Shown: piece by piece, positions 15,751 to 24,876 of the stretch
Position numbering within the stretch: the first letter of the stretch is position 1
How the letters are laid out: every line of letters begins with the position of its first letter
Origin: Cytophagaceae bacterium
GTDB lineage: Bacteria; Bacteroidota; Bacteroidia; Cytophagales; Spirosomataceae
Length of the DNA: 64,000 bases
Direction: 5' to 3'
Assembly (NCBI GenBank): GCA_027491315.1
Contig: JAIXWL010000011.1
Coordinates: forward strand, 1-64,000
Program-made: the position numbers and the translations under genes
Notes under the pieces: generated by a model
Database searches by the model: none
Told to the model about the DNA's origin: nothing
The model's input: the letters and a program-made list of their open reading frames with translations, nothing else

Positions 15751-17424
15751 TTACCAGAAATAGGTATATAAGAAAGTCAAAATGGTACAAATAACCACCG
15801 ATCCTACAATGAAGGAAGGAGATAATTTGAACATACTCGCGTCGATTTCTAAGCCCTTTGGATTATTTTTGCTTTCTGGATCTGCCAATGAAATAATCAC
15901 CATACAAGTCACACAAAAGATAAATACCCAAGCCATACGATCCATGAATGGAATCATCATGCGGCCTGTTTCATCTGGGAAAGAAGAATAGAACATACAC
16001 TCCGTTACACCTGTCCAAGAAGGTATGTATTTTGTCAAAATAGAGAAAGTAACTCCACCCAATAATGCAACCAATGCTGCTTTAGATGTGGCACGCTTCC
16101 AGAAGAAACCTAAAGTAAACAAGGCAAAAATACCTGGAGAAACATAGCCCGTATATTCTTGAATAAACTCAAAACCACCTTTTTTATCGATTCCCATCAT
16201 AGGAGCCACAATCACCGATGTAACCATAGCACCTACTACCGCAAAGCGACCAACGTTCACTAATTTCTTTTCAGAAGCGTTCGGGTTGATGTATTTCTTA
16301 TAAATATCTAAGGTGAAAATGGTAGAAATGGAATTGGCTTTACCTGCCATAGAAGCTACCACCGCTGCCGTTAAAGCTGCAAACGAAAGACCTTTTAATC
16401 CTGTTGGCAACAAATTCAATAATACAGGATAGGCATTATCCTTATTTAAGACACCGTCTTTTAACATCTCTGTTTGGAACATCCCGTCTTTGTATAATAA
16501 ATAAGCGGCAATTCCAGGTAATACTACAATGATTGGCATCATCAACTTCAAGAAAGCAGCAAATAAAATACCGTTTCTAGCCGTTTTTAAGTCGGCACCC
16601 AAGGCTCTTTGGGTAATGTATTGATTACATCCCCAATAGTTCAAATTGATAATCCACATACCACCAATCAAAACCGCTAAACCTGGTAAGCTTGGGTAAT
16701 TTGGATTTCCCTTTTGTAAAATCATGTGGAAATGCTCAGGAGCCTTGGTCAATAAGTGATTAACGCCGTCAACCACACCTGAACCACCGAAACGGTCAGT
16801 CACCATATTCAAGGCTAAATAAGAAGTTGCCAAACCTCCTAAGACCAAGAACACCACTTGAATCACATCGGTATAACCAATTACTTTCATACCTCCCAAG
16901 GTGATGAAAATAGCAAACACCGACATACCGATCATACATACGGTAAAGTCAACACCCGAGATGGTAGTTACAGCCAAAGCCCCTAAATACAAAATAGATG
17001 TTAAGTTAACGGTAATGTATAACATCAACCAGAACACGGCCATGATCAAACTAACCGTGGGGCTGTAGCGTTGAGTCAAGAATTGAGGCATGGTAAAAAT
17101 CTTGTTCTTCAAATAAATAGGCATGAAGAAAATCGCCACAATTAACAAGGTGGCAGCAGCCATCCACTCATAGGTGGCAATGGCTAAACCTAATCTAAAA
17201 CCATCTCCTGAGGTACCAATAAACTGCTCTGCAGAGATATTAGAGGCGATTAATGAAGCTCCAATAGCCCACCAAGTCAATGAACCTTCTGCTAAAAAGA
17301 AGTCGTTGGAATTAGAAATTTTTGATTGTCTTTGTTTATAAATCCAGTAACCATATCCGGAAACAACGATAAAATAAAAGAGGAACACGAGGTAATCGAG
17401 TAATTGTAAACCTTGAGATTGCAT
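15751..17424 (-). CDS. Sodium:solute (sugar) symporter, SSS family
   Basis: This 557-residue transporter has about 14 transmembrane helices and the LeuT-type SSS fold. The conserved block WWAIGASLIASNISAEQFIG (residues about 50-70) holds the Na+ and substrate residues of vSGLT-like sugar symporters; other matches are NYWGCNQYITQRALGA and the helix with SFAALTAAVVASMAGK. The sequence type points to a sugar or polyol. No catabolic gene is directly beside it, so the substrate is open. Confidence 0.87.
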   Translation of the reverse strand: MQSQGLQLLDYLVFLFYFIVVSGYGYWIYKQRQSKISNSNDFFLAEGSLTWWAIGASLIASNISAEQFIGTSGDGFRLGLAIATYEWMAAATLLIVAIFFMPIYLKNKIFTMPQFLTQRYSPTVSLIMAVFWLMLYITVNLTSILYLGALAVTTISGVDFTVCMIGMSVFAIFITLGGMKVIGYTDVIQVVFLVLGGLATSYLALNMVTDRFGGSGVVDGVNHLLTKAPEHFHMILQKGNPNYPSLPGLAVLIGGMWIINLNYWGCNQYITQRALGADLKTARNGILFAAFLKLMMPIIVVLPGIAAYLLYKDGMFQTEMLKDGVLNKDNAYPVLLNLLPTGLKGLSFAALTAAVVASMAGKANSISTIFTLDIYKKYINPNASEKKLVNVGRFAVVGAMVTSVIVAPMMGIDKKGGFEFIQEYTGYVSPGIFALFTLGFFWKRATSKAALVALLGGVTFSILTKYIPSWTGVTECMFYSSFPDETGRMMIPFMDRMAWVFIFCVTCMVIISLADPESKNNPKGLEIDASMFKLSPSFIVGSVVICTILTFLYTYFW

Positions 17425-17520
17425 AGTTTTTCTTAAAGTGAATGGGTCAAAAGTTTACTAATTTAGAGGAATCCGAAGGAAAATAAAAAAATATTGCAGA
17501 ATAGTTAGACAAAATGTAAT

Positions 17521-19077
17521 TTAATCTATTCTAGTAGGTGGTACTAAAATTACTTCTTCTCGGTCTACAATCACTTGACCGGGTAATAAATCTTTAGTCT
17601 TTCTAATGTACTTTTTTGAGCTGATAATCACCGGGCACAAACTCTCATGTTGCCTTTTAGAAAAATGCGCCGCCAAGCCAGCGGCCTCCTCGATAACTGA
17701 TTTGGGAACTACCTTTTGTTGGGGATTGCGAATCACCACATGAGAACCTGCAACATCCCGAGCATGCAACCAAACATCCTGACGCTTGGTATACTTCATG
17801 GTTAACAAATCATTGTTTTTAGCATTTCTTCCCACCCAAACGGTCCAACCTTGTATATCAAAAACTCGAAAAGGAATTTCTTCTGCAGCTTTTTGTGATG
17901 TATCCTTAGTCAACAATGGAATGAAAGCCTTCAATTGTTTACGAGAAGTGGCTTGTTGAACTTGTTGCCATCGCTCCTCCCAAACTTGAATTTCGGCTTT
18001 TTTACGGTCGACTTGTTCCTGCCAATGAGCTAACTCTTTGGCAAAGTTTTTCGACTTCCTGTAATAATTCTCAGCATTTTGAGAGGCCGTTAAACTAGCA
18101 TTTAGTTTAATTTTAATGGTGGTATCGCGGTAAAAATCAGGTAATTCCACCGAGCTAACATTGGCAGGAATCAAATGCAGATGGGCCATAATGATGTTAG
18201 CCATTTCATCATAAGGAACACTAGCGCCTCGTTTATTACCTTGATTTTCCAAATCTTGAAGGTAGAGCCGCGTTTTATCCTGCGCTCTTTGAAAAAATGC
18301 CAGAAGCTGATTTTTCTCTTTAAGAAACTCCCCAATGGAATAATGAAATTTATATAGTGCATTTAAAGCCTCCAAAGGATCATGGCCAACATACAAAGCT
18401 TCGCCTTTGGATTTTAATAGACTTAAATAGATTCCATCCTCACGATGATACACGTATATCGTAGATTCTTCTAATTCGGCAAGCAAAGATTGTATGAGTT
18501 CCCAACGAGATTTCAAATTAGCCTCCTCAAAACCCAAACCTAACAAATGAGATTTTATCTCCTTTCCAAAAGTAGGAAAAAGGGTTTGCCACTCCCCGTC
18601 TTGGTTTTGAAAGGCCTCCCAACTTTGATCTAAAGGCCGATGAATAGAAGCCAAAGATAATTCTGAATCCTTTTTTAGGCGAGATTGAAAAAGACTTTGG
18701 TACTCACCATCACGGTACAGGATGATATTTGCCCGATTGCCATACATTTTAAACAAAAGCACAAAATCTCCTAAAAAATGAATGCTAAAAGCTCTTTCAT
18801 TCTCATACATTTCAACTTCCTGTACCTCAGCCAATAAAACATCCGAAAACAAATCAACGGAATTCCTTCCTGCTCTGTGAAAGGTTTCTGGAAACTGAAA
18901 GCAAGAAAAAGTTGGGCCCAAGCAACATTTGATCCAAAAATCTTCGCCATTCTGACGTTCAAACCCCAACACCAATTCATCTTTTTCTTGAGAGAAACAT
19001 TGCTTCAATCGTGCATACATCAATTTTTGACGTAAGTTCGATGCCAATACGCGCAAGAAATAATAATTATTGTGCAT
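17521..19077 (-). CDS. NFACT-family protein (RqcH/FbpA-like)
   Basis: This 518-residue protein has an NFACT-N domain (about 1-180), helical coiled-coil segments (about 250-390) and an NFACT-R RNA-binding domain (about 400-515) with the signature DVWLHARDVAGSHVVIR. In Firmicutes RqcH binds obstructed 50S subunits and recruits tRNA-Ala for C-terminal alanine tails. The Asp-Arg pair required there aligns with Glu94-Arg95 (NERAFSI), so tailing activity is uncertain. It is transcribed divergently from yigZ with only 26 bp between the start codons. Confidence 0.85.
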   Translation of the reverse strand: MHNNYYFLRVLASNLRQKLMYARLKQCFSQEKDELVLGFERQNGEDFWIKCCLGPTFSCFQFPETFHRAGRNSVDLFSDVLLAEVQEVEMYENERAFSIHFLGDFVLLFKMYGNRANIILYRDGEYQSLFQSRLKKDSELSLASIHRPLDQSWEAFQNQDGEWQTLFPTFGKEIKSHLLGLGFEEANLKSRWELIQSLLAELEESTIYVYHREDGIYLSLLKSKGEALYVGHDPLEALNALYKFHYSIGEFLKEKNQLLAFFQRAQDKTRLYLQDLENQGNKRGASVPYDEMANIIMAHLHLIPANVSSVELPDFYRDTTIKIKLNASLTASQNAENYYRKSKNFAKELAHWQEQVDRKKAEIQVWEERWQQVQQATSRKQLKAFIPLLTKDTSQKAAEEIPFRVFDIQGWTVWVGRNAKNNDLLTMKYTKRQDVWLHARDVAGSHVVIRNPQQKVVPKSVIEEAAGLAAHFSKRQHESLCPVIISSKKYIRKTKDLLPGQVIVDREEVILVPPTRID

Positions 19078-19103
19078 AAATTGCGGGGAATTTAATCGTC
19101 TTC

Positions 19104-19694
19104 ATGTCTCAGCAAGATTCCTTTTTAACAATTGCCTCTCCTTCTGAAGGTCTATACAAAGATAAAGGAAGTAAATTCATCGGCATGGCTTATCCCGTGA
19201 AAGATCTGGAAGAAATTAAAATGCGTCTGCAAGAATTAGTGGTACTGCACCCTAAAGCTCGGCATATTTGTTATGCTTATCGCTTAGGATTTAGTCCAGA
19301 AGAAGCCCGATCCAATGACGATGGAGAACCAGCGGGAAGTGCCGGGAAACCTATTTTGAATACCATTTTGTCTCAAAAATTACACTATGTTTTCATTGCC
19401 GTGATTCGTTATTTTGGAGGTACCTTACTGGGAGTTCCTGGCTTAATACATGCTTACAAAGAAGCTAGTTTGGATGCTTTGTCTCAAGCGGAAATCATCG
19501 AGTATGAACCCTTAGTGGAAGAAGAAATTCGATTTCCGTATTCTGAATTAAATGAGGTGATGAAAATCTGTAAAAAATTGCCAATTCGAATACTAAATCA
19601 AAAAATTGACAATCTTTGTACTTTCAATCTTTCATTCACTCAAAGAAATGCTTCCGAAGTCATGAAAGCCCTTGAAAAAATAAGCCGACTATAA
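19104..19694 (+). CDS. yigZ: YigZ/IMPACT-family protein
   Basis: This 196-residue cytoplasmic protein has an N-terminal IMPACT/UPF0029 domain containing the invariant block ICYAYRLG ... SNDDGEPAGSAGKPIL and AVIRYFGGTLLGVPGL, followed by a DUF1949-type ferredoxin-like C-terminal domain. Eukaryotic IMPACT regulates Gcn2; the bacterial role is unresolved but thought to be ribosome-linked. It is followed after 18 bp by two sugar-acid catabolic genes on the same strand. Confidence 0.9.
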   Translation: MSQQDSFLTIASPSEGLYKDKGSKFIGMAYPVKDLEEIKMRLQELVVLHPKARHICYAYRLGFSPEEARSNDDGEPAGSAGKPILNTILSQKLHYVFIAVIRYFGGTLLGVPGLIHAYKEASLDALSQAEIIEYEPLVEEEIRFPYSELNEVMKICKKLPIRILNQKIDNLCTFNLSFTQRNASEVMKALEKISRL

Positions 19695-19712
19695 TACATA
19701 AACCTATTTCAA

Positions 19713-20552
19713 ATGAACTATTTTAAACTGTACCGTACTCCTCACGGACATGTCATTCAATCCAGTAATTCGGATAAATCCATTTTTCATCAAGCCAGCT
19801 CTTGGGATGATTTCATCAATCAAGAAAACTTATTTGATGCTTGTGCCTCCGCTTTTGCCCATGGTACCGAAGTGAATTTTGGTGATATTCATTTATTGCA
19901 TCCAGTAGACCAGCAAGAAATTTGGGCGGCGGGAGTTACCTATTTGCGAAGCAAAGTGGCTAGAATGGAAGAATCCAAAGATTCAGGAGGAGATACATTT
20001 TATGATAAGGTATATTCTGCTCCAAGACCAGAGATTTTTTACAAAGGAAATAGCCATAGGGCCGTAGGTCATGGAGGCAAAGTAAGAATTCGTAAAGATT
20101 CAGCCTGGAATGTACCAGAGCCAGAATTAACGCTTTTCATCAATTCCCAAGGTAAATTAGCCGGCTATACCATAGGTAATGACATGAGTTCGCGTGATAT
20201 TGAAGGCGAAAACCCTTTGTATTTACCCCAGGCTAAAGTTTATGATGGTGCAGCGGGAATTGGACCCTGTTTATTGGTGACCGACCAAGCCTTGGCACCT
20301 GAGACAGTGATTGACATGCGTATTTTCCGGGATGGTATTGAGGTTTTCCAAGGTGATACTCAAATATCTCAAATGAAAAGAACTCATGCGGAATTAGTGG
20401 AATTTCTGACCAGAGAGATGAGCTTTGCAAAGGGTACTTACCTCATGACCGGAACCTGCGTGGTACCTGATCATCCTTTCACCTTGCAGTCTGGCGATCG
20501 CATTGAAATTCAAATTGAACCCATCGGAACTTTAATTCAAATTGTAGCATAA
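19713..20552 (+). CDS. Fumarylacetoacetate hydrolase-family enzyme, probable 2-keto-3-deoxy-pentonate dehydratase
   Basis: This 279-residue FAH-fold enzyme has the metal-binding acidic residues in the usual places (PEPELTLFIN; GNDMSSRDIEGENPLYLPQAK). The latter block, with LPQAK, is typical of the AraD1/KdaD branch that dehydrates 2-keto-3-deoxy-L-arabinonate or -D-xylonate to 2-ketoglutarate semialdehyde. The next gene encodes the dehydrogenase for that product and overlaps by 1 bp, which strongly supports the assignment. Substrate stereochemistry cannot be read from sequence. Confidence 0.83.
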   Translation: MNYFKLYRTPHGHVIQSSNSDKSIFHQASSWDDFINQENLFDACASAFAHGTEVNFGDIHLLHPVDQQEIWAAGVTYLRSKVARMEESKDSGGDTFYDKVYSAPRPEIFYKGNSHRAVGHGGKVRIRKDSAWNVPEPELTLFINSQGKLAGYTIGNDMSSRDIEGENPLYLPQAKVYDGAAGIGPCLLVTDQALAPETVIDMRIFRDGIEVFQGDTQISQMKRTHAELVEFLTREMSFAKGTYLMTGTCVVPDHPFTLQSGDRIEIQIEPIGTLIQIVA

Positions 20553-22042
20553 TGAACCTTACAGGTGAACAAATCATAGGAAAATCATTTTCCAAACTAG
20601 GTACAAGTACATTTCAAGGCATGCAAGCTGATTCTGGCATAGCCATTTCGACTCCATTTTATGAAGCTACCAAAGCTGAAATTGACTTGGCAGTAGCCAA
20701 AGCCAAATCGGCATTTGCTAGCTTAAGAAAAATATCGGATGAAAAAAGAGTCGCATTTTTAGAGGCTATCGCAGAGGAAATCAATGCCCTTGGAGATCCC
20801 TTAATCGAAATGGCCTGCCTTGAAGCAGGATTACCTACGGCACGTATCCAAGGCGAGCGTGGTCGAACTACAGGACAGGTCCTGGCTTTTGCTAATTTCA
20901 TTAAAAATAAAACTTGGGTAAATCCCATAGATGACCCTGCCCTTCCTGAGCGTCAGCCATTACCTAAACCTAGCTTATTTCAAAAACAAATCCCCCTAGG
21001 TCCTGTAGCTGTGTTTGGGGCAAGTAATTTCCCATTGGCCTTTTCTGTGGCAGGTGGAGATACCATGTCGGCCTTGGCCGCTGGCTGTCCAGTGGTATTC
21101 AAAGCACATCCTGCTCACCCTAACACTTGTGAGATGGTTGGAAGAGCTATACAGGCTGCTGCCCAAAAAACGGGAATGCCCGAAGGCATATTTTCTTTAG
21201 TGCATACCACGTCCCATGAATTAGGAGGCTATTTAGTACAACATCCCGACATTCAAGCCGTGGCATTCACAGGATCTTATCGTGGAGGAAAAGCCTTATA
21301 TGATTTAGCGGTGAGAAGACCGAACCCAATCCCAGTTTATGCTGAAATGGGCAGCATTAATCCGGTGGTTTTACTTTCTGAAGGATTAGCTGCAAACGGT
21401 GCTAGCCTTGCGGCCAATTTCAGTCAATCTGTTTGTTTAGGTCAAGGTCAATTCTGTACCAATCCAGGCCTAATCGTCATCAAGAAAGCAGACCAGGCAT
21501 TTTTAAAGGATTTGGCAGCACAATTAGACACCATGCCTTTGAATGCTTTTTTAACTCAAGGAATAGCCCAAGCATATAAAAATGGCTGTCAAAAGTTAGA
21601 CCAGCATGCTGACGTACAACGTTACACGACTCAGGATATCCCTTCGCCCAGCTTATTTGTGACTACCGCCAAAGCGGCCATGAAAGACCAAGAAATTTTA
21701 GAAGAGGTTTTTGGTCCAAGTACCTTAGCTGTGTTGGTAGAAGACGAAGCAGAGCTTATTGCCTTTATTGAATCATTGCCAGGTCAATTAACAGGAACTA
21801 TTCATGGAACCTTGGAAGAGATTAAGGCATTTCCCGAATTGATTGAGGCATTAAGCCTTCGAGTGGGCCGAATTTTGTTAAATGGCTTCCCTACGGGTGT
21901 GGAAGTTTCTCCAGCCATGGTGCATGGAGGACCATTTCCTGCCACCAGTGATTCAAGAGGAACCTCGGTAGGAACACAAGCTATTTACCGCTTTACACGT
22001 CCAATTTGCTACCAAAATTTTCCAGCTGATTTAATCAATTAA
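20552..22042 (+). CDS. 2-ketoglutarate semialdehyde (2,5-dioxovalerate) dehydrogenase
   Basis: This 496-residue aldehyde dehydrogenase has catalytic Cys302 (GQGQFCTNPG), general base Glu265 (YAEMGSINP) and the oxyanion Asn159 (GASNFP). The N-terminus (GEQIIG ... GIAISTPFYEAT) and the AEMGSINPV variant are those of the KGSADH branch. It converts 2-ketoglutarate semialdehyde to 2-ketoglutarate, the last step of non-phosphorylating pentose or glucarate routes. The start overlaps the previous stop (TAATG). The upstream sugar dehydrogenase and lactonase are not in this window. Confidence 0.87.
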   Translation: MNLTGEQIIGKSFSKLGTSTFQGMQADSGIAISTPFYEATKAEIDLAVAKAKSAFASLRKISDEKRVAFLEAIAEEINALGDPLIEMACLEAGLPTARIQGERGRTTGQVLAFANFIKNKTWVNPIDDPALPERQPLPKPSLFQKQIPLGPVAVFGASNFPLAFSVAGGDTMSALAAGCPVVFKAHPAHPNTCEMVGRAIQAAAQKTGMPEGIFSLVHTTSHELGGYLVQHPDIQAVAFTGSYRGGKALYDLAVRRPNPIPVYAEMGSINPVVLLSEGLAANGASLAANFSQSVCLGQGQFCTNPGLIVIKKADQAFLKDLAAQLDTMPLNAFLTQGIAQAYKNGCQKLDQHADVQRYTTQDIPSPSLFVTTAKAAMKDQEILEEVFGPSTLAVLVEDEAELIAFIESLPGQLTGTIHGTLEEIKAFPELIEALSLRVGRILLNGFPTGVEVSPAMVHGGPFPATSDSRGTSVGTQAIYRFTRPICYQNFPADLIN

Positions 22043-22067
22043 TTGATACAATAAACTCGATTTTCCC

Positions 22068-22100
22068 AACGTTGGCAAGGTTTGGAACCTTGACAACGTT
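22068..22100. repeat. Imperfect 15-bp palindrome (intergenic)
   Basis: AACGTTGGCAAGGTT (22068-22082) and AACCTTGACAACGTT (22086-22100) are reverse complements except for one position, with a 3-nt centre. It resembles the palindrome at 14120-14150 in arm length, in tiny loop and in the TTGnCAA core. Like that one, it lies between convergent genes. Confidence 0.8.
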
Positions 22101-22102
22101 AC

Positions 22103-22145
22103 AAAAAAAATAGCCTGAGAATTTATTCTCAGGCTACCTATTTTT
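22103..22145. terminator. Bidirectional rho-independent terminator (KGSADH / clpB)
   Basis: An 11-bp perfect stem AGCCTGAGAAT/ATTCTCAGGCT (22112-22122 and 22125-22135) has eight A residues on its left (22103-22110; a U run for clpB transcripts) and a T run on its right (22141-22145, after ACCTA). It sits between the two convergent stop codons. Confidence 0.9.
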
Positions 22146-22156
22146 ACCTCAATATG

Positions 22157-24760
22157 TTAGACTACTTCAGGATTGGGTACATTTTCGAAGACAATATTTC
22201 CAGCTGCATCTAAATCCATCAATACGGCTGAATCCTTTTTCACCTTGCCAGAAAGTATCTCTTTCGATAATTCATTTAAAACCGCACGTTGAAGTACTCG
22301 CTTCATTGGTCTTCCTCCATAATTAGGATCATATCCATCTTTGGCCAATTTAGATAATACTTCATCTGTAGCCTCCAAGGTGATTTGTTGATCCGCCAAT
22401 CGACGTTGGATTTCTTTAAACTGAATACCCAAAATCTTACGAGCATGTTCCTCTGACAATGGTTCAAACAATACCACCTCATCCACTCGGTTCAAAAACT
22501 CTGGACGAACTACTTGTTTCAACAAAGTCATCACTTCTTCCTTCGTCTCATCCATTATTATCTGGTTATTCCATCCTTCCATTTGTCCCATCTTCTCCTG
22601 AATCAAATGACTACCAATATTGGAGGTCATAATGATGATGGTATTCTTGAAATTGGCAGTTCTTCCCTTATTATCGGTCAATCGACCCTCATCTAAGACC
22701 TGCAATAAGATATTCCAAACATCCGGATGGGCCTTTTCTATCTCATCCAACAAGACCACCGAATAAGGTTTCCTACGTACGGCTTCTGTCAATTGTCCCC
22801 CCTCATCATATCCCACATATCCCGGAGGCGCTCCTATCAAGCGACTCACCGCATGACGCTCTTGGTACTCTGACATATCTATGCGTACGATAGCATTCTC
22901 ATCATTAAATAAATAAGAAGCTAAAGACTTCGCTAATTCTGTTTTACCTACTCCCGTTGTACCTAGAAATATAAAAGAGCCAATCGGTTTACGAGGGTCT
23001 TGTAAGCCAGCTCTGGATCGACGAACCGCATCTGAAACCAACTCAATCGCTTGATCTTGACCAGCTACTCGCTTGTGCAATTCATCTTCTAGGTGTAAAA
23101 GCTTATCGATCTCCGTCTGCAACATTTTACTTACCGGAATTCCCGTCCATTTTGCCACCACCTCTGCTACATTCTCGGCAGTCACTTCTTCTTGCAACAT
23201 GGTATTCTCTCCTGAAGAAGCCGATTGTAAGTCTTTTAATTTTTGTTCGGACTCAACCAAACGGCCATAACGAATCTCCGCAACTTTACCATAATCACCT
23301 TGACGCTCCGCTTGTTCTGCTTCCAACTTCAACTTATCTATCTTCTCTTTTTCAGAACGAATGGTATCTAAGACCGATTTTTCTGATTGCCAACGAGCCT
23401 TTAAAGCATCACGCTTTTCAGATAAATCTGCCAAATCCCGACTTAAAATCGTTTCCTTTTCTTTATTATTCTCACGGCGAATGGCTTCTCTTTCAATCTC
23501 CAATTGCATGATTTTACGTTGTATATCATCAATTTCCTCTGGAACAGAATCGATTTCCAAGCGCATTTTTGCAGCAGCCTCATCAATTAAGTCTATGGCC
23601 TTATCGGGCAAAAAACGATCGGAGATATAGCGATTTGATAATTCCACCGCAGCAATCACGGCATCATCTTGAATACGCACCCCATGGTGTAATTCATACT
23701 TATCTTTGATACCACGTAAAATGGAAATCGCATCAGCCACATCAGGTTCCTCCACCATCACTGATTGAAAACGACGCTCTAAAGCTTTATCCTTCTCAAT
23801 GTACTTTTGGTATTCTTTCAAAGTAGTTGCGCCTATTGCATGCAATTCACCGCGAGCCAAGGCTGGTTTCAATAAATTGGCAGCATCCATGGCTCCTTCT
23901 CCTCCTCCACCCGCACCAATCAAGGTATGAATTTCATCGATGAACAAAACAATCTCCCCATTGGAGTCCGTCACTTCCTTAATGACCGCTTTTAGACGCT
24001 CTTCAAATTCTCCCTTGTATTTGGCTCCTGCCACCAATAAACCCATATCCAAGGACATGATAATCTTAGATTTTAGGTTTTCTGGCACATCACCTGACAC
24101 AATTCTTTGGGCTAAACCTTCTACAATCGCCGTCTTACCTACACCCGGCTCTCCCAATAAAATAGGGTTATTCTTCGTTCTGCGGGATAAAATCTGCAAG
24201 ACACGACGAATCTCCTCATCCCGACCAATCACCGGATCTATTTTCCCAGCTTTGGCTAAATCATTCAAATTCTTACCGTATTTTTCTAAGGATTGGTAAG
24301 TACCCTCTGCATGTGGATCGTTCACTTTTCTATTTCCTCTAAGTTCTACAATGGCATTTTTTAACGAAGTGGTATTGAGGCCTAAAGATTTCAAAGCATC
24401 CGCTACGGCGTCATTACCATCCAGCAAAGAAATAAACAAAACCTCTACGCTGACATAGGAATCCCCCATAGTCTCTTTCCATTTCTCCGCCTTTTGAAGG
24501 GATTGTTGCAATCCATTACTCAAAAAGGGCTCTCCGGAAACCTTGGGATAAGAACTAATAATTTTACTTAGCTTTTCTTGAATTTGATGAGCAGCTACAC
24601 CCAACTTTTTCAGCAAAAATGAAACCGTTTGGGTATCATCTTGCAAGATGGCCGCCAACAAGTGACCCGTTTCAATGGCTTGCTGGCCAGCATTGGTAGC
24701 CAATTCCACCGAATTTTGAATCACTATACTCGCTTGGGAAGTGTAATTTTTAGGATTCAT
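22157..24760 (-). CDS. clpB: ATP-dependent chaperone ClpB
   Basis: This is the Hsp100 disaggregase that works with DnaK. The protein of about 867 residues has a Clp N-domain (1-145), an AAA module with Walker A GEPGVGKT near 200 and Walker B in LFIDEIHTL, the long coiled-coil M domain (about 400-525) that distinguishes ClpB from ClpA/C, and a second AAA module with [12 protein letters not shown] near 605. I chose the ATG at 24758-24760 ([11 protein letters not shown]); an upstream start would add 11 non-conserved residues. A clear terminator follows. Confidence 0.96.
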   Translation of the reverse strand: MNPKNYTSQASIVIQNSVELATNAGQQAIETGHLLAAILQDDTQTVSFLLKKLGVAAHQIQEKLSKIISSYPKVSGEPFLSNGLQQSLQKAEKWKETMGDSYVSVEVLFISLLDGNDAVADALKSLGLNTTSLKNAIVELRGNRKVNDPHAEGTYQSLEKYGKNLNDLAKAGKIDPVIGRDEEIRRVLQILSRRTKNNPILLGEPGVGKTAIVEGLAQRIVSGDVPENLKSKIIMSLDMGLLVAGAKYKGEFEERLKAVIKEVTDSNGEIVLFIDEIHTLIGAGGGGEGAMDAANLLKPALARGELHAIGATTLKEYQKYIEKDKALERRFQSVMVEEPDVADAISILRGIKDKYELHHGVRIQDDAVIAAVELSNRYISDRFLPDKAIDLIDEAAAKMRLEIDSVPEEIDDIQRKIMQLEIEREAIRRENNKEKETILSRDLADLSEKRDALKARWQSEKSVLDTIRSEKEKIDKLKLEAEQAERQGDYGKVAEIRYGRLVESEQKLKDLQSASSGENTMLQEEVTAENVAEVVAKWTGIPVSKMLQTEIDKLLHLEDELHKRVAGQDQAIELVSDAVRRSRAGLQDPRKPIGSFIFLGTTGVGKTELAKSLASYLFNDENAIVRIDMSEYQERHAVSRLIGAPPGYVGYDEGGQLTEAVRRKPYSVVLLDEIEKAHPDVWNILLQVLDEGRLTDNKGRTANFKNTIIIMTSNIGSHLIQEKMGQMEGWNNQIIMDETKEEVMTLLKQVVRPEFLNRVDEVVLFEPLSEEHARKILGIQFKEIQRRLADQQITLEATDEVLSKLAKDGYDPNYGGRPMKRVLQRAVLNELSKEILSGKVKKDSAVLMDLDAAGNIVFENVPNPEVV

Positions 24761-24876
24761 CTGTTTATTTACAATTTGACCTCTACCAATCAAATGTTAA
24801 TCCACAGTACTAAATCGGAAATAATGACTTATTTATCCCTTGAATTATTTCAAAAACGCGCCATTTTGTCCGAAAA

